From the NCBI GenBank assembly GCA_006226425.1, contig SBGX01000012.1, positions 1 through 64,000 of the forward strand: DNA of 64,000 bases, read 5' to 3'. Source of the DNA: Bacteroidota bacterium (GTDB taxonomy: Bacteria > Bacteroidota > Bacteroidia > Flavobacteriales_D > Crocinitomicaceae). The translations under genes and the position numbers were made by a program. A model generated the notes under the pieces. That model searched no databases, was not told the DNA's origin, and was given only the letters and a program-made list of their open reading frames with translations. Shown here in pieces: positions 52,649-61,899 of this stretch; the stretch's first letter is position 1, and every line of letters starts with the position of its first letter.

Positions 52649-52990
52649 ATGAAAAAAGCAATGAAACTAGCCCTGTTTCTGGGGGCTTTTGTACTAACAG
52701 CCAGTTTCTCATTCGGACAAGACGCTAATTTGACAGGAAAAGCCATGTCAGCAGCGAATGATTGTCTGCAGGGATTTGCCTACGACGGCGGATTGAAAAC
52801 GACCACCACAACGCATGTGATTGGAACCTGTCCGGATGGAAGCTCCAAGTACGCAGTGACGGTCTATAAGACGGGACATTGTCCTCAGAACAAACAAATT
52901 GCTTGTTTAGTAATTGCTTTCCCAGTTGCAACGGTATTTTTCGATTGCGACGGAGAGGTAGAAAACGTTGAATGTTTTAATCAGGATTAA
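52649..52990 (+). CDS. Small secreted six-cysteine protein
   Basis: A 113-residue protein with a signal peptide (MKKAMKLALFLGAFVLTASF, cleavage near SFG) and a mature part of about 90 residues holding six Cys (39, 61, 78, 86, 100, 109), enough for three disulfides. No family is recognised. It has its own strong promoter and terminator, so it is probably well expressed. It might act outside the cell; no toxin or immunity neighbour identifies its role. Confidence 0.7.
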   Translation: MKKAMKLALFLGAFVLTASFSFGQDANLTGKAMSAANDCLQGFAYDGGLKTTTTTHVIGTCPDGSSKYAVTVYKTGHCPQNKQIACLVIAFPVATVFFDCDGEVENVECFNQD

Positions 52991-53012
52991 AGCACTTACG
53001 TGATTTGAATGG

Positions 53013-53043
53013 AGGCCGTCTCAATTTGTTGGGACGGCTTTTT
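53013..53043 (+). terminator. Terminator of the six-cysteine gene, overlapping the convergent M20 gene end
   Basis: A GCCGTCTC/GGGACGGC stem (one G-T pair) with an 8-base loop and a T run. The last codons and stop (53021) of the minus-strand M20 peptidase gene lie inside it. Confidence 0.8.
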
Positions 53044-54442
53044 GCTGCATGCATTTTTGTATGAAATTCCAATAAGTATCGATCCCCTTGAACAATTGTT
53101 CTCGAAGCAGGTACTCGTTGGCACCGTGGACTCCCCCCAGGGCTTCCTGGTCAAATATGGCAGGAATGATTCCGTAAGTGGGAATGCCTTTCCGACGAAA
53201 GAAATTATTGTCTGTAGAGGCAGGAAACAGGATGGGAGAACTAACTGATCCGGGATAAGTCGATTCCAGGGCCTCCTGCATCATTTCAAAGTAGGGAGTA
53301 ATTGGAGATCCCGGAGTATTTGGACTTTCGGAAAGAGTTCTGATTTCAACTTTTTGACCGGTGGTAATGCGTAGTTTTCGGATAAAGCGTTTGCTTTTTT
53401 CACCGGGAAGGAGTCGGCAGTCCAAAACTGCATACGCTTCATCGCTGATTTGATTGGCACTTCCTCCGTTCATGGTATTGATATCTGTAATTACAAAAGT
53501 ATTGCTGACCAATACCTGGAAAATTTCGCCCGGTCGGAAGTATTTTTTGACAAAAGGCCAGAAAATGATCCAATTGATGTGTTTGATGACAAAGCCTTTA
53601 AGTCCTCCTTCCAGTTTTCCCAGGGTTCGAAACATTTGCCGGGATGTACGGTTGAATTTAACCTCTCTTTTTTGATCCAGGATTTTGATGAGCGCCTTGA
53701 CCAGTCTTTTGTTGGCATATAGATCGGGTGGTACGGCACCATGACCGTGCGTTTTTTTTCGGGCGACTAATTTCAACCATAAGGAGCTTTTTTCGGCGAC
53801 GGAAATTCCGAATACGGGAAGTTCCGGTCTGGATGGAACCAGGTTTCTCAGTCCGGACCCTCCTTCCCCAAAAACAACTACCGGGTTGAGCTTTTTGAGT
53901 TCTGTTTCGACCAGATGGGCCGCACCAAAAGGATTTCCTGTTTCTTCTCCTGAAACGGAAAGCATTGTGACGTTATACGGGAAGTTTTCCGTTTTACTTC
54001 TTCTGACAAATTGTTGAAGAGCATATAGCTGCATGACCGCCAGCCCCTTGCAATCAATGGCTCCACGTCCCCATATAGTATCTCCACTTACAGTCCCACT
54101 AAAAGCGGGGTATTTCCATGCTTTTTCGTCGGTGATGGGAACCACATCCAGGTGATTCAGCAGGACGATGTTGGGCTTGTTACTGGACAAGGGATAAAGG
54201 GAGGCCGCAAAATTGAAAGCTGAGTCTGGATTTCCCAATCTTTCTGTGTACAGTCCAAATTGCTGGCAATGTTCTAACAGAAACTGTCCTGCGGCGAACT
54301 CATCACCGGAAATGGATTCTTTTTGAATGAATCGACTTAGGAAGGGGTCGGCCGGAATCATCTGTGCAAGAAATGATTGTCCGGGAAGGATTCCTCCTGG
54401 AAGAAACATCACTATGAAAAGAAAGAAAAAATTCCTGCGCAT
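53021..54442 (-). CDS. M20-family metallopeptidase (PM20D1/carboxypeptidase S-like)
   Basis: A 473-residue secreted peptidase with a hydrophobic N-terminus. Zinc and catalytic residues are visible: NHLDVVP (His and catalytic Asp), GRGAIDCKG (bridging Asp), SVSGEETGN (catalytic Glu pair), FGEGGSG and a C-terminal GGVHGANEY (His). The length and motifs fit the carboxypeptidase S/PM20D1 branch, which hydrolyses or condenses N-acyl amino acids or cleaves dipeptides. An in-frame GTG one codon upstream is an alternative start. It follows LolA and a terminator. Confidence 0.9.
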   Translation of the reverse strand: MRRNFFFLFIVMFLPGGILPGQSFLAQMIPADPFLSRFIQKESISGDEFAAGQFLLEHCQQFGLYTERLGNPDSAFNFAASLYPLSSNKPNIVLLNHLDVVPITDEKAWKYPAFSGTVSGDTIWGRGAIDCKGLAVMQLYALQQFVRRSKTENFPYNVTMLSVSGEETGNPFGAAHLVETELKKLNPVVVFGEGGSGLRNLVPSRPELPVFGISVAEKSSLWLKLVARKKTHGHGAVPPDLYANKRLVKALIKILDQKREVKFNRTSRQMFRTLGKLEGGLKGFVIKHINWIIFWPFVKKYFRPGEIFQVLVSNTFVITDINTMNGGSANQISDEAYAVLDCRLLPGEKSKRFIRKLRITTGQKVEIRTLSESPNTPGSPITPYFEMMQEALESTYPGSVSSPILFPASTDNNFFRRKGIPTYGIIPAIFDQEALGGVHGANEYLLREQLFKGIDTYWNFIQKCMQQKAVPTN

Positions 54443-54462
54443 CACTCAAAGATAGCAGAAAC

Positions 54463-54493
54463 AAAAAATCCACCCCGGTTAGGAAGTGGATTT
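54463..54493 (-). terminator. Terminator after the LolA-like gene
   Basis: On the minus strand an 8-bp stem AAATCCAC/GTGGATTT with a 12-base loop is followed by a T run. It lies 20 bases after the LolA-like stop, separating that gene from the M20 gene. Confidence 0.75.
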
Positions 54494-54512
54494 CTCTAAG
54501 TTCTGGTTTGAT

Positions 54513-55145
54513 TTAGTCCCTGATTACCGAATAACCTGGGTATTTTTTGATGTCAAAGACAAACTTGCTGTCACTGACTGAAGCATTGGCCTCAAACTTT
54601 TTAAGTGAATAGCTCATCACCGTTCCATCCTTGGCTTTCATGACAGCCTTCTTCAACTCATTCTTATTCTTCGAAATGTAGAGTATGATGGTGTGATAGT
54701 CGACCTCCTTGGGGTTCTTTGGATAAAGCATGATGACATGAACTGTTTCATTATCATAGGTCGTCTCCTTGTCATATTTATTTTTGAATCCGGATTCCCA
54801 GATAGTCATCAGCTTCTTCGGATTCATGCTCTCTTCTTCGTCACCGGCATCTGAAATGTAAACAGACTTATCCTCTTTGACAACCGTCCAGTTCTTGCTT
54901 CCGTTCGAGATGATTGTATTGTCCCCGTAAGAGGCGTAATATTTGTCTCCTTTGACCCAACCCTTTCCGATTTCACTTTCATTCATTCCGGTCGCTGAAT
55001 TCTTGATATGGGCTGAAAATTCCAGGTAAAACGAGTTGTATTGTCTCATCTTTCCAGAGAGCTTGTTCAATATGTCCTGTGATTTTGAACTTTGACCGAA
55101 AGCACTGAAGGAGATCAGGCAAAGCATACATACAATTAATCTCAT
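54513..55145 (-). CDS. LolA-like outer-membrane lipoprotein carrier
   Basis: A 210-residue periplasmic protein with a signal peptide (MRLIVCMLCLISFSAFG) and a LolA-like open barrel: SQDILNKLSGKMRQYNSFYLEFSA, GKGWVKGDKYYAS, WTVVKEDKSVYISDAGDE and a YHTIILYISKNKNELKKA pair. LolA shuttles lipoproteins across the periplasm. The ftsK-lolA order is a common arrangement in this phylum, which supports the call. It is the last gene before a terminator. Confidence 0.8.
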   Translation of the reverse strand: MRLIVCMLCLISFSAFGQSSKSQDILNKLSGKMRQYNSFYLEFSAHIKNSATGMNESEIGKGWVKGDKYYASYGDNTIISNGSKNWTVVKEDKSVYISDAGDEEESMNPKKLMTIWESGFKNKYDKETTYDNETVHVIMLYPKNPKEVDYHTIILYISKNKNELKKAVMKAKDGTVMSYSLKKFEANASVSDSKFVFDIKKYPGYSVIRD

Positions 55146-55219
55146 TGTTTTTTGTTTTAGAATGCAAATATCATAAATTGTGCCAAAATAGCATAATCAA
55201 GACTAATTTGTAATGATTT

Positions 55220-57778
55220 CTATAGCAGTCCTTTTTCCTGAAGGAAGTTGTCCAATGTGACTTCATCGGCAAACAGAACTTCCCGGGCTTTACTTCCCTG
55301 GAATGCACCAATAATTCCGTAACCTTCCAGTTGATCAACAATTCTTCCAGCCCTGTTGTAACCCAGTTTTAGTTTGCGTTGGAGCAGACTGGCAGATCCC
55401 TGCTGATGGATAACCACAATTCTTGCTGCATCGACAAACATGGCGTCGAGTTCTTCCAGGTCGACGTCTTTATCAGTGTCCGCACTCTCTCCAACATATT
55501 CGGGCAGAAGGAGTGCACTTGGATAAGCACGTTGTTCCCCAATGAAGGTACAGATATCTTCTACTTCCGGGGTGTCCACAAAACCACACTGAAGACGAAT
55601 GACATCTGATCCTGTGGAAATGAGCATGTCCCCACGACCAATCAACTGATCCGCTCCTGAAGCATCGAGGATTGTTCTGGAATCTATTTTGGAAAGTACC
55701 CGGAAAGCGATTCGTGCGGGGAAGTTGGCTTTGATCATCCCAGTGATTACGTTAACCGAAGGACGCTGTGTGGCTACAATTAAGTGAATTCCGACGGCAC
55801 GTGCTAACTGAGCAATTCGGGCGATGGGGTGTTCCACTTCTTTTCCGGCCGTCATGATCAGATCGGCAAACTCATCAATGAGTACCACAATGTAAGGCAA
55901 GTAACGATGTCCTTTTTCTGGGTTCAGTCGACGGTTCACAAATTTCACATTGTATTCCTTGATTGTTCTCACCTGAGCATCTTTGAGCAATTCGTAACGC
56001 TCATCCATTTCAATACACAGTGAGTTGAGGGTGTTGACTACTTTGGAGGTATCTGTGATAATGGCATCTTCCTCATCGGGAAGTTTTGCCAGGAAATGTC
56101 GTTCAATCCGGTTGTAAAGGGTCAATTCCACTTTCTTGGGATCAACCAATACAAACTTCACCTGTGCCGGGTGCTTTTTATATAAAATTGAAATGAGGAT
56201 GGCGTTCAGTCCAACGGATTTTCCCTGTCCGGTAGCCCCTGCGACCAATAAGTGAGGCATTTTGGTAAGGTCGAAGGTATAAGTTTCATTGGTGATCGTT
56301 TTTCCGATCACTACCGGGAGTTCAAAATCAGAGTTCTGGAATTTTTCCGAGGCGATCAATGAACGCATAGATACCATTTCAGGCTTGCTATTTGGAACTT
56401 CAATTCCGATGGTTCCTTTCCCTGGAATGGGGGCAATAATCCGAATTCCAAGTGCAGCCAGACTCAGGGCAATATCATCTTCCAGATTCTTGATCTTGGA
56501 AATCCGAACTCCTGGAGCTGGGACAATCTCGTAAAGTGTGACAGTTGGACCTACGGTGGCCTTGATTTTGGCTATGTCTATCTTATAATGAGCGAGTGTT
56601 TCAACGATCTTGTTTTTATTCGTCTCTAACTCCGCTTTATCGACGTTCACCTGAGCATTCCCATAATCTTTGAGTAGATCAAGAGGTGGAAGCAGGTAAC
56701 CGGAAAGATCTAATTTTGGATCGTATTCGCCGTATTCTTTTCGGAGGTTTTCCGCTTCGTCACTACTTAATACAGCCTCTTCTTCCGGAACTTCGATGTC
56801 CATTTCATCGGAGTCCTCATCGGACTCGTTCACATCTTCGCTTGTTTCTGTGCTCAATTCATGCTCGTCACTTTCAAGGGCTTCTTCCAATTCTTCGTCC
56901 TCTTCTTCAAGTGATGCATCAATTTCCAGTTCACTATCGGCATCTTCTGGCGTTTCTTCCTGAATGAAAACATTCTCCTCCAAAGCTTCTTCGGTTTCAT
57001 CTTCTGCATCGTCCTCACCGACCGGATTCATGATGTGCGCATCCCGATGGTTGGCTTTGAAAAGATTCTCGTTCTCATCATACTCGTCCAGCTCATCTTT
57101 CTTTCCAAAATAACGTTGCCACAAGGCTTTGAAATCCGGGTTAAACAAGGCTACTAAAAGAATATATAGTAGGATCAGGATAAAGAGCAAAGCACCTACC
57201 TTTCCGAAAGTGCTAGTCAGCCAGGCATTGATGTGAAAACCGAAACTTCCGCCCAGGTAGGATACGACGTGCGCGAAATACCCCATGAAGAGTGAAAACC
57301 AAATCATGGAGACCAGGGAAATACTGACGGTCTTTTTTATTGGGAGGAGTTTAATCTCCAGCATCCACTTGAAACCAATGATGAAAAGCATAAAGGAAAT
57401 CAGGAAAGAAGAAATCCCAAACCAGCGATAGATCAAAAGGTGAGAAACCCAGGCGCCCATTTTTCCGAACCAGTTACTGATAGGCTCTTCGCTGCTCTCA
57501 AAGATGAAACCAAAGAGTGATTTGTCTAATACCAGGTTTTGATCCTGTTTCCAGGTGAAGAAGTATGAAAGACAGGCGAAAAAGAAATAAAAGGAAAGTA
57601 GTACCATGACAGCACCAAGGATTGTTTTCGTCTTCTTTTTATCAAGACGATCCATGAGTCCCTTAAACTGTAGCTGAGCTGGAATGGCACTTTTTTTCTC
57701 AGTGCTTTCAGGCTTTTTAGCTGCTTTTTTCTCTGATTTAAGATCTTTTTCCGGACGATACGTGTTTTCCTCAGTCAT
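55220..57778 (-). CDS. ftsK: DNA translocase FtsK
   Basis: An 852-residue FtsK/SpoIIIE translocase that pumps DNA at the division septum. Layout: a basic cytoplasmic tail, four membrane helices (about 50-200), an acidic Glu/Asp-rich linker (about 225-335), the alpha-beta motor with Walker A GATGQGKSVGLNA and the IVVLIDEFADLIMTAGKEVE Walker B region, and the C-terminal winged-helix gamma domain (ARIVVIHQQGSASLLQRKLK, then GRIVDQLEGYGIIGA). The ATG at 57778 is preferred because a promoter element (57800-57807) lies over the earlier in-frame start. Confidence 0.95.
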   Translation of the reverse strand: MTEENTYRPEKDLKSEKKAAKKPESTEKKSAIPAQLQFKGLMDRLDKKKTKTILGAVMVLLSFYFFFACLSYFFTWKQDQNLVLDKSLFGFIFESSEEPISNWFGKMGAWVSHLLIYRWFGISSFLISFMLFIIGFKWMLEIKLLPIKKTVSISLVSMIWFSLFMGYFAHVVSYLGGSFGFHINAWLTSTFGKVGALLFILILLYILLVALFNPDFKALWQRYFGKKDELDEYDENENLFKANHRDAHIMNPVGEDDAEDETEEALEENVFIQEETPEDADSELEIDASLEEEDEELEEALESDEHELSTETSEDVNESDEDSDEMDIEVPEEEAVLSSDEAENLRKEYGEYDPKLDLSGYLLPPLDLLKDYGNAQVNVDKAELETNKNKIVETLAHYKIDIAKIKATVGPTVTLYEIVPAPGVRISKIKNLEDDIALSLAALGIRIIAPIPGKGTIGIEVPNSKPEMVSMRSLIASEKFQNSDFELPVVIGKTITNETYTFDLTKMPHLLVAGATGQGKSVGLNAILISILYKKHPAQVKFVLVDPKKVELTLYNRIERHFLAKLPDEEDAIITDTSKVVNTLNSLCIEMDERYELLKDAQVRTIKEYNVKFVNRRLNPEKGHRYLPYIVVLIDEFADLIMTAGKEVEHPIARIAQLARAVGIHLIVATQRPSVNVITGMIKANFPARIAFRVLSKIDSRTILDASGADQLIGRGDMLISTGSDVIRLQCGFVDTPEVEDICTFIGEQRAYPSALLLPEYVGESADTDKDVDLEELDAMFVDAARIVVIHQQGSASLLQRKLKLGYNRAGRIVDQLEGYGIIGAFQGSKAREVLFADEVTLDNFLQEKGLL

Positions 57779-57799
57779 TGAAGGCCATACTATGAAAAA

Positions 57800-57807
57800 C
57801 AAAGGTA
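57800..57807 (-). promoter_or_regulatory. ftsK -7 promoter element (TACCTTTG on the minus strand)
   Basis: An exact TAnnTTTG match 21 bases before the ATG at 57778. A -33 element is only weakly matched. Confidence 0.5.
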
Positions 57808-57862
57808 ATCAGGAAAGGAATGTTTCTTTCGCGAAAAGAGAGTAAGTTTGAACAATACAATG

Positions 57863-58504
57863 TTAGTTCTGGTTGCCGGAAACCGCTTCGATGAACTGCT
57901 CAAAGCTCACTCGTTTGTAATCGGAAGGGATTCCGAAGAGGTCTTTGTCCATTGCTTTTTCTTCCCATTCAAGCAATTTGTAGGTGTACAGTCCGTTTTC
58001 CGTTTGGATTTGGTAGGATACTGGTAAACCCGGGATTCCGGAAATTGCCCCGGTGTACTTGGGGGAAATTTTCTTCAGATAGTAAACGGTTTGCGTTGAT
58101 CCACCGGAAGATCTGGTGACTTCCATCTTCTTTGCTTTCTGGCCGGCAAATTGCTTGCTTCCCCATCTCTTTTTGAATTGATAACTTGCCTGTTTGCTGC
58201 TGTCACTTTCATCCAGGTGTTGGATGGCAAATTTTTGTCCGTCAATTTCCAATAGCAGATAATATTTCTTCAGGATGAGGTGACGGATCATGATTTGTTT
58301 TCCCAACTGAACGGTTTCCGATTCAACTCGAACCAGCGTGTCATTCGTGAATACCGTCATGTAAGAAGTTAGCGGCTGTGGTCCACGGAGTGAATCCACA
58401 AAACTCACTTCATAGCGAAATCGACCACTGAAAGGCTTGTATTTTTGAGCCAGGAGTTGCATGCTCCAAAGGAAGATTCCGGCAAGAAGAAGGATTCGAA
58501 TCAT
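57863..58504 (-). CDS. GLPGLI/DUF4412-like secreted protein
   Basis: A 213-residue protein with a signal peptide (MIRILLLAGIFLWSMQLLA). The beta-rich body holds the SGIPGLPVSYQ motif typical of the GLPGLI family, DTLVRVESETVQLG and KKYYLLLEIDGQKFAI. Function unknown; the family is common in the Bacteroidota envelope. It overlaps the preceding gene by 4 bases (ATGA) and precedes ftsK. Confidence 0.65.
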   Translation of the reverse strand: MIRILLLAGIFLWSMQLLAQKYKPFSGRFRYEVSFVDSLRGPQPLTSYMTVFTNDTLVRVESETVQLGKQIMIRHLILKKYYLLLEIDGQKFAIQHLDESDSSKQASYQFKKRWGSKQFAGQKAKKMEVTRSSGGSTQTVYYLKKISPKYTGAISGIPGLPVSYQIQTENGLYTYKLLEWEEKAMDKDLFGIPSDYKRVSFEQFIEAVSGNQN

Positions 58505-59190
58505 TTGAAAGTGTCAAAAAGTTCCTGAATTTTTGCGTCAAACTGTTCGTGACTGATCAATTTTCCTGGTCTTTTCATGGAAACGATAGAATCAGAAATG
58601 GTTACATGCTGAAATTCTTTGGCTTCAAAGACCATTTTCATTCCGTATTGTCTGATCGTGTAGCGCATCAATACCCCGGGGATTTTGTCAAATCCATTGA
58701 ACCAGTTTGGGTTTTCGAAGCGAATGTCTTTGGTATACCACACGTCAAAAGGGTGATCTGGGAAGTTGGGGTCGGTCACCTCGGCTTTCAGAATTTTAAA
58801 GCCGGCGAGGGTGTCCTCTTCATTTGTTAGTTTGACCTGATAGTCGGGTTGAGCATCAACGAGTTTCTTTTTGTCTGATTTGGTCAGTACACTTGAAACG
58901 ACTTCCCCATAGTTATAGTGAGCGGCAATTCGTTCTCTTTTTCCGTCTATTATGATGGTGTTTTCGAGGCCCGCCTTCTTGATTTTTATTTCCATGACAT
59001 TGTCCCGGAACGACGCTTTCATCTCCTTGGGCAAAACCCGGTACAGGAAAAAATTATCTCGGTTATCCGGATAATCGATGCTAAAGGTGAGCATACCTTC
59101 AGATACCTGCTTCTTTTTTCCGTCACAAGATAGGATGGCGGGGAGAAGCAGTAGTAAAACAGTATATGGTAGCTTACGAAACGGGATCAT
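58501..59190 (-). CDS. DUF4412-like lipoprotein
   Basis: A 229-residue lipoprotein (lipobox ILSC, Cys22). The body resembles its neighbour: GMLTFSIDYPDN, a WYTKDIRFENPNWFNGF stretch and a KIPGVLMRYTIRQYGMKMVF block that matches the 'gxPGlpvsyqi' segment next door. Both genes likely come from a duplication and are co-transcribed (4-base overlap). Function unknown. Confidence 0.65.
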   Translation of the reverse strand: MIPFRKLPYTVLLLLLPAILSCDGKKKQVSEGMLTFSIDYPDNRDNFFLYRVLPKEMKASFRDNVMEIKIKKAGLENTIIIDGKRERIAAHYNYGEVVSSVLTKSDKKKLVDAQPDYQVKLTNEEDTLAGFKILKAEVTDPNFPDHPFDVWYTKDIRFENPNWFNGFDKIPGVLMRYTIRQYGMKMVFEAKEFQHVTISDSIVSMKRPGKLISHEQFDAKIQELFDTFK

Positions 59191-59272
59191 TACTTTACAA
59201 CAAGGTAAAGCTACGTATAATTTCTCAACTTTCCTTCCCGAAGTATTCTTATTTGAAAATGTCTTCTGAAGC

Positions 59273-59818
59273 TTATTTGTTTAGCTTCATTTCGACCTGG
59301 ATGCGAACCAATTGTTTTTCCGCTTTTTTATTTCGGAATACACCAAATTGGTAGGGATACACCTCCATTTCTCCTTTGAAAGTTGCCTGACCGCTTTCAG
59401 CATCTTCGTGAAATGTAAAAGGCACTTTGACTTCGTGCACCTGATCCTTCATGGAAAGTTTTCCAATGGCTACAAAACCGAATTCACTTGCTTCGATTCG
59501 ATCTGATTTAAAGCTAATCGTAGGATATTTTTCAACGTCGAAGAAATCTTCATTTTTTAGGTGATTGTCTCGTCCATCATTTCCTGTATTTACCGTGTTT
59601 GCCTGAACTGTTGCCTCGATCGAGGAGTTTTCCAAATGCATGGCGTCAAAGGTAAAAACCGTCTGAACCCCTGTGAAAGACCCTGTGGTTCCTTCGTCTA
59701 CCAGTTCGAAGTTGACACTTACGTTTTCGTGATCAACGACTTTCCACTGGGTGGTCGTCAACATGAAAGCACTTAATAGGATTGTGAGGGCACCTGTAAA
59801 CAAGATTGTTTTTTTCAT
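59273..59818 (-). CDS. YceI-family protein
   Basis: A 181-residue secreted lipocalin-like protein: signal peptide (MKKTILFTGALTILLSAFML), then WKVVDHENVSVNFELVDEGT, IEATVQANTVNTGNDGRDNHL, the DVEKYPTISFKSD motif and an FVAIGKLSMKDQVHEVKVPF pair. YceI proteins bind isoprenoid lipids such as polyprenyl quinones. It is a single gene, 82 bases upstream of the DUF4412-like lipoprotein. Confidence 0.92.
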   Translation of the reverse strand: MKKTILFTGALTILLSAFMLTTTQWKVVDHENVSVNFELVDEGTTGSFTGVQTVFTFDAMHLENSSIEATVQANTVNTGNDGRDNHLKNEDFFDVEKYPTISFKSDRIEASEFGFVAIGKLSMKDQVHEVKVPFTFHEDAESGQATFKGEMEVYPYQFGVFRNKKAEKQLVRIQVEMKLNK

Positions 59819-59956
59819 CGTTTATATTTTGTGTAAATGTATGGAATGTTCCCAGACCATGGACTTAATTTTTTGTTAAAATCAAGAAGCAAAGAGCTTG
59901 CTGCTCTTCGGTGATGACCTGAAAAAAATACGTATTTTCGTGTTGAATTTAAGTAC

Positions 59957-61189
59957 ATGACAAAACTGCATCCATTTCGAGCGATTCGTCCGGTTCGGGA
60001 CAAGGCACATCTGGTAGCGACCAGACCAGTTTATACATACAAAAAGTCTATTTTAAAGGCAAAACTGGAGGAGAATCCCTACACTTTCATCCGGATTATT
60101 CATCCGGAATACAATGAGGAGGTAAAGACCAAGCCGAATAGCCGGGAGCGATTTTTGAACGTACGATCTAAATTCGAAGAGTTTTTTGATCGAGGAATCC
60201 TGATTCAGGAGGAAAGGGCGGCATTGTATCTCTATCGTCAGAGTACGCCGGAAAACATTTTTGTTGGGGTCATAGCCGGAGCCAGTGTGCAAGAGTATGA
60301 AGAAGATCGGATCAAAAAACATGAAGCTACCCTGACTTCACGTGAAGGAATGTTTACCAATTACCTGGATACGGTTGGCTTCAACGCCGAGCCAGTATTG
60401 TTGACATATCACGGAAATCATAAAATAGCCATTCTTCAAGAGCAAATTATGTCTGTTAGACCAGAGTATGAATTTTCAACGACCGATGAGATCAAACATG
60501 AATTGTGGGTGATTCCGGAACCGATGGAGAAAGATTTACAAGGCGAATTCGAGCAAATTACAGCAACCTATATCGCTGATGGACACCATCGTTCTGCTTC
60601 TTCCGTCCGCCTGGATGAATTGTTGCGGGAACGGGGGGAGAGTTATCCGAATATGGCCTATTTTTTGGCTTGTTTTATGGAGGAGCAGAGTCTTCGGATT
60701 CTTGAATTTAATCGAGTAATTAAGAAGATTAAAGGACTTACACCAGAAGATTTTTTGAAGAAGCTCAAGGCAGATTTTCAATTGGAAAAATTGAAAAAGG
60801 CACGAAAACCGAAACAGGAACACGAGATCGTTATGAATTTGAAGGGCACCTGGTACGCGATTCAAATAGTGAAAAATCAGGTGAATGAAGAAGATCCGGT
60901 TGGTAGTTTGGATGCGGAAATTCTGACGCGTAAAATCCTGGAACCTATTCTGGGAATCAAAGATTTGAAAACGGATTCCAATGTGCAGTTTGTCAGTGGA
61001 AATCTGGGTTTGGAGGCGATTGAAGAGATCGTTGCCAAAGGAAAAGGCGAAGTTGGTTTTGTACTCTATCCCTGTACGATGGATCAGGTGAAAAAAGTTG
61101 CGGACCATCAAATGATTATGCCGCCCAAGTCTACCTGGGTGGAGCCTAAATTGCGCAGCGGATTAACCATATACAATATTCGGGAATGA
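59957..61189 (+). CDS. DUF1015 protein
   Basis: A 410-residue DUF1015 protein, recognised by the start HPFRAIRPVRDKAHLV, the FIRIIHPEYNEE region, LYLYRQSTPENIFVGVIAGA, HEATLTSREGMFTNYLDTVG, ITATYIADGHHRSASSVRL and the NVQFVSGNLGLEAIEEIV C-terminal part. In many species it lies near serine-pathway genes, but its activity is not established. It overlaps the YggS gene by 4 bases (ATGA). Confidence 0.9.
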   Translation: MTKLHPFRAIRPVRDKAHLVATRPVYTYKKSILKAKLEENPYTFIRIIHPEYNEEVKTKPNSRERFLNVRSKFEEFFDRGILIQEERAALYLYRQSTPENIFVGVIAGASVQEYEEDRIKKHEATLTSREGMFTNYLDTVGFNAEPVLLTYHGNHKIAILQEQIMSVRPEYEFSTTDEIKHELWVIPEPMEKDLQGEFEQITATYIADGHHRSASSVRLDELLRERGESYPNMAYFLACFMEEQSLRILEFNRVIKKIKGLTPEDFLKKLKADFQLEKLKKARKPKQEHEIVMNLKGTWYAIQIVKNQVNEEDPVGSLDAEILTRKILEPILGIKDLKTDSNVQFVSGNLGLEAIEEIVAKGKGEVGFVLYPCTMDQVKKVADHQMIMPPKSTWVEPKLRSGLTIYNIRE

Positions 61190-61848
61190 GTCGGGAGAAC
61201 TGGGAAAAAATAGTAGAAATTTTACCGGAAGAGGTGACTTTGGTAGCGGTTTCCAAAACAAAACCGGTAGCGGCCATTCAGGATTTGTACGATGCTGGGC
61301 AACGTGTTTTTGGAGAGAACAAAGTACAGGAGCTTTGCGAGAAGGAAGAAGTGCTGCCAAAGGACATTCAATGGCACATGATTGGTCACCTGCAGCGGAA
61401 TAAGGTGAAATACATGGCGTCTTTTGTTACCCTGATTCACGGGGTGGATAGCCTTCGCTTATTAGAACAAATCAACAAGGAGGCAGCGCGAAATAATCGC
61501 GTGATAGATTGCCTGCTACAGTTCCATATTGCGGAAGAAGAGAGTAAGTTTGGTTTGAACTTCGAGGAGGCCTCAGACTTGCTTGAATCCGATGAATTTA
61601 TCCAGATGGAAAACGTGCGGATTGTAGGAATCATGGGGATGGCGAGCAATACCAGTGACGAGGAACAGGTGCGTGACGAGTTCAGAACGCTAAGAAATTA
61701 TTTTGAGATTCTGAAAAGCCACTACTTTCGTTTCAATGAAGACTTTAAAGAAGTTTCTATGGGAATGAGCGGAGACTACCTCCTGGCCGTGGAAGAGGGA
61801 AGCACGATGGTACGGATCGGAAGTGCTTTATTCGGACAGCGAAACTGA
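61186..61848 (+). CDS. YggS-family PLP-binding protein
   Basis: A 220-residue PLP homeostasis protein. Lys24 in LVAVSKTKP is the PLP lysine; further marks are VFGENKVQEL, WHMIGHLQRNKVKYM, HGVDSLRLLEQIN, FHIAEEESKFGLN, VRIVGIMGMAS and the C-terminal SMGMSGDYLLAVEEGSTMVRIG. It binds PLP without racemase activity and tunes amino-acid and vitamin B6 metabolism. Coupled to the DUF1015 gene. Confidence 0.95.
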   Translation: MSRENWEKIVEILPEEVTLVAVSKTKPVAAIQDLYDAGQRVFGENKVQELCEKEEVLPKDIQWHMIGHLQRNKVKYMASFVTLIHGVDSLRLLEQINKEAARNNRVIDCLLQFHIAEEESKFGLNFEEASDLLESDEFIQMENVRIVGIMGMASNTSDEEQVRDEFRTLRNYFEILKSHYFRFNEDFKEVSMGMSGDYLLAVEEGSTMVRIGSALFGQRN

Positions 61849-61899
61849 TTTTTGAACGATTTCCGGGCTGTCTTGTACAGCATTCAAAAATCGGAAATC

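Noticed and set aside
60536-61111. A 191-codon minus-strand ORF
   Set aside because: It is antisense to the DUF1015 gene, which has clear family motifs; the ORF is rich in Phe, Leu and Ile as expected of such shadows.
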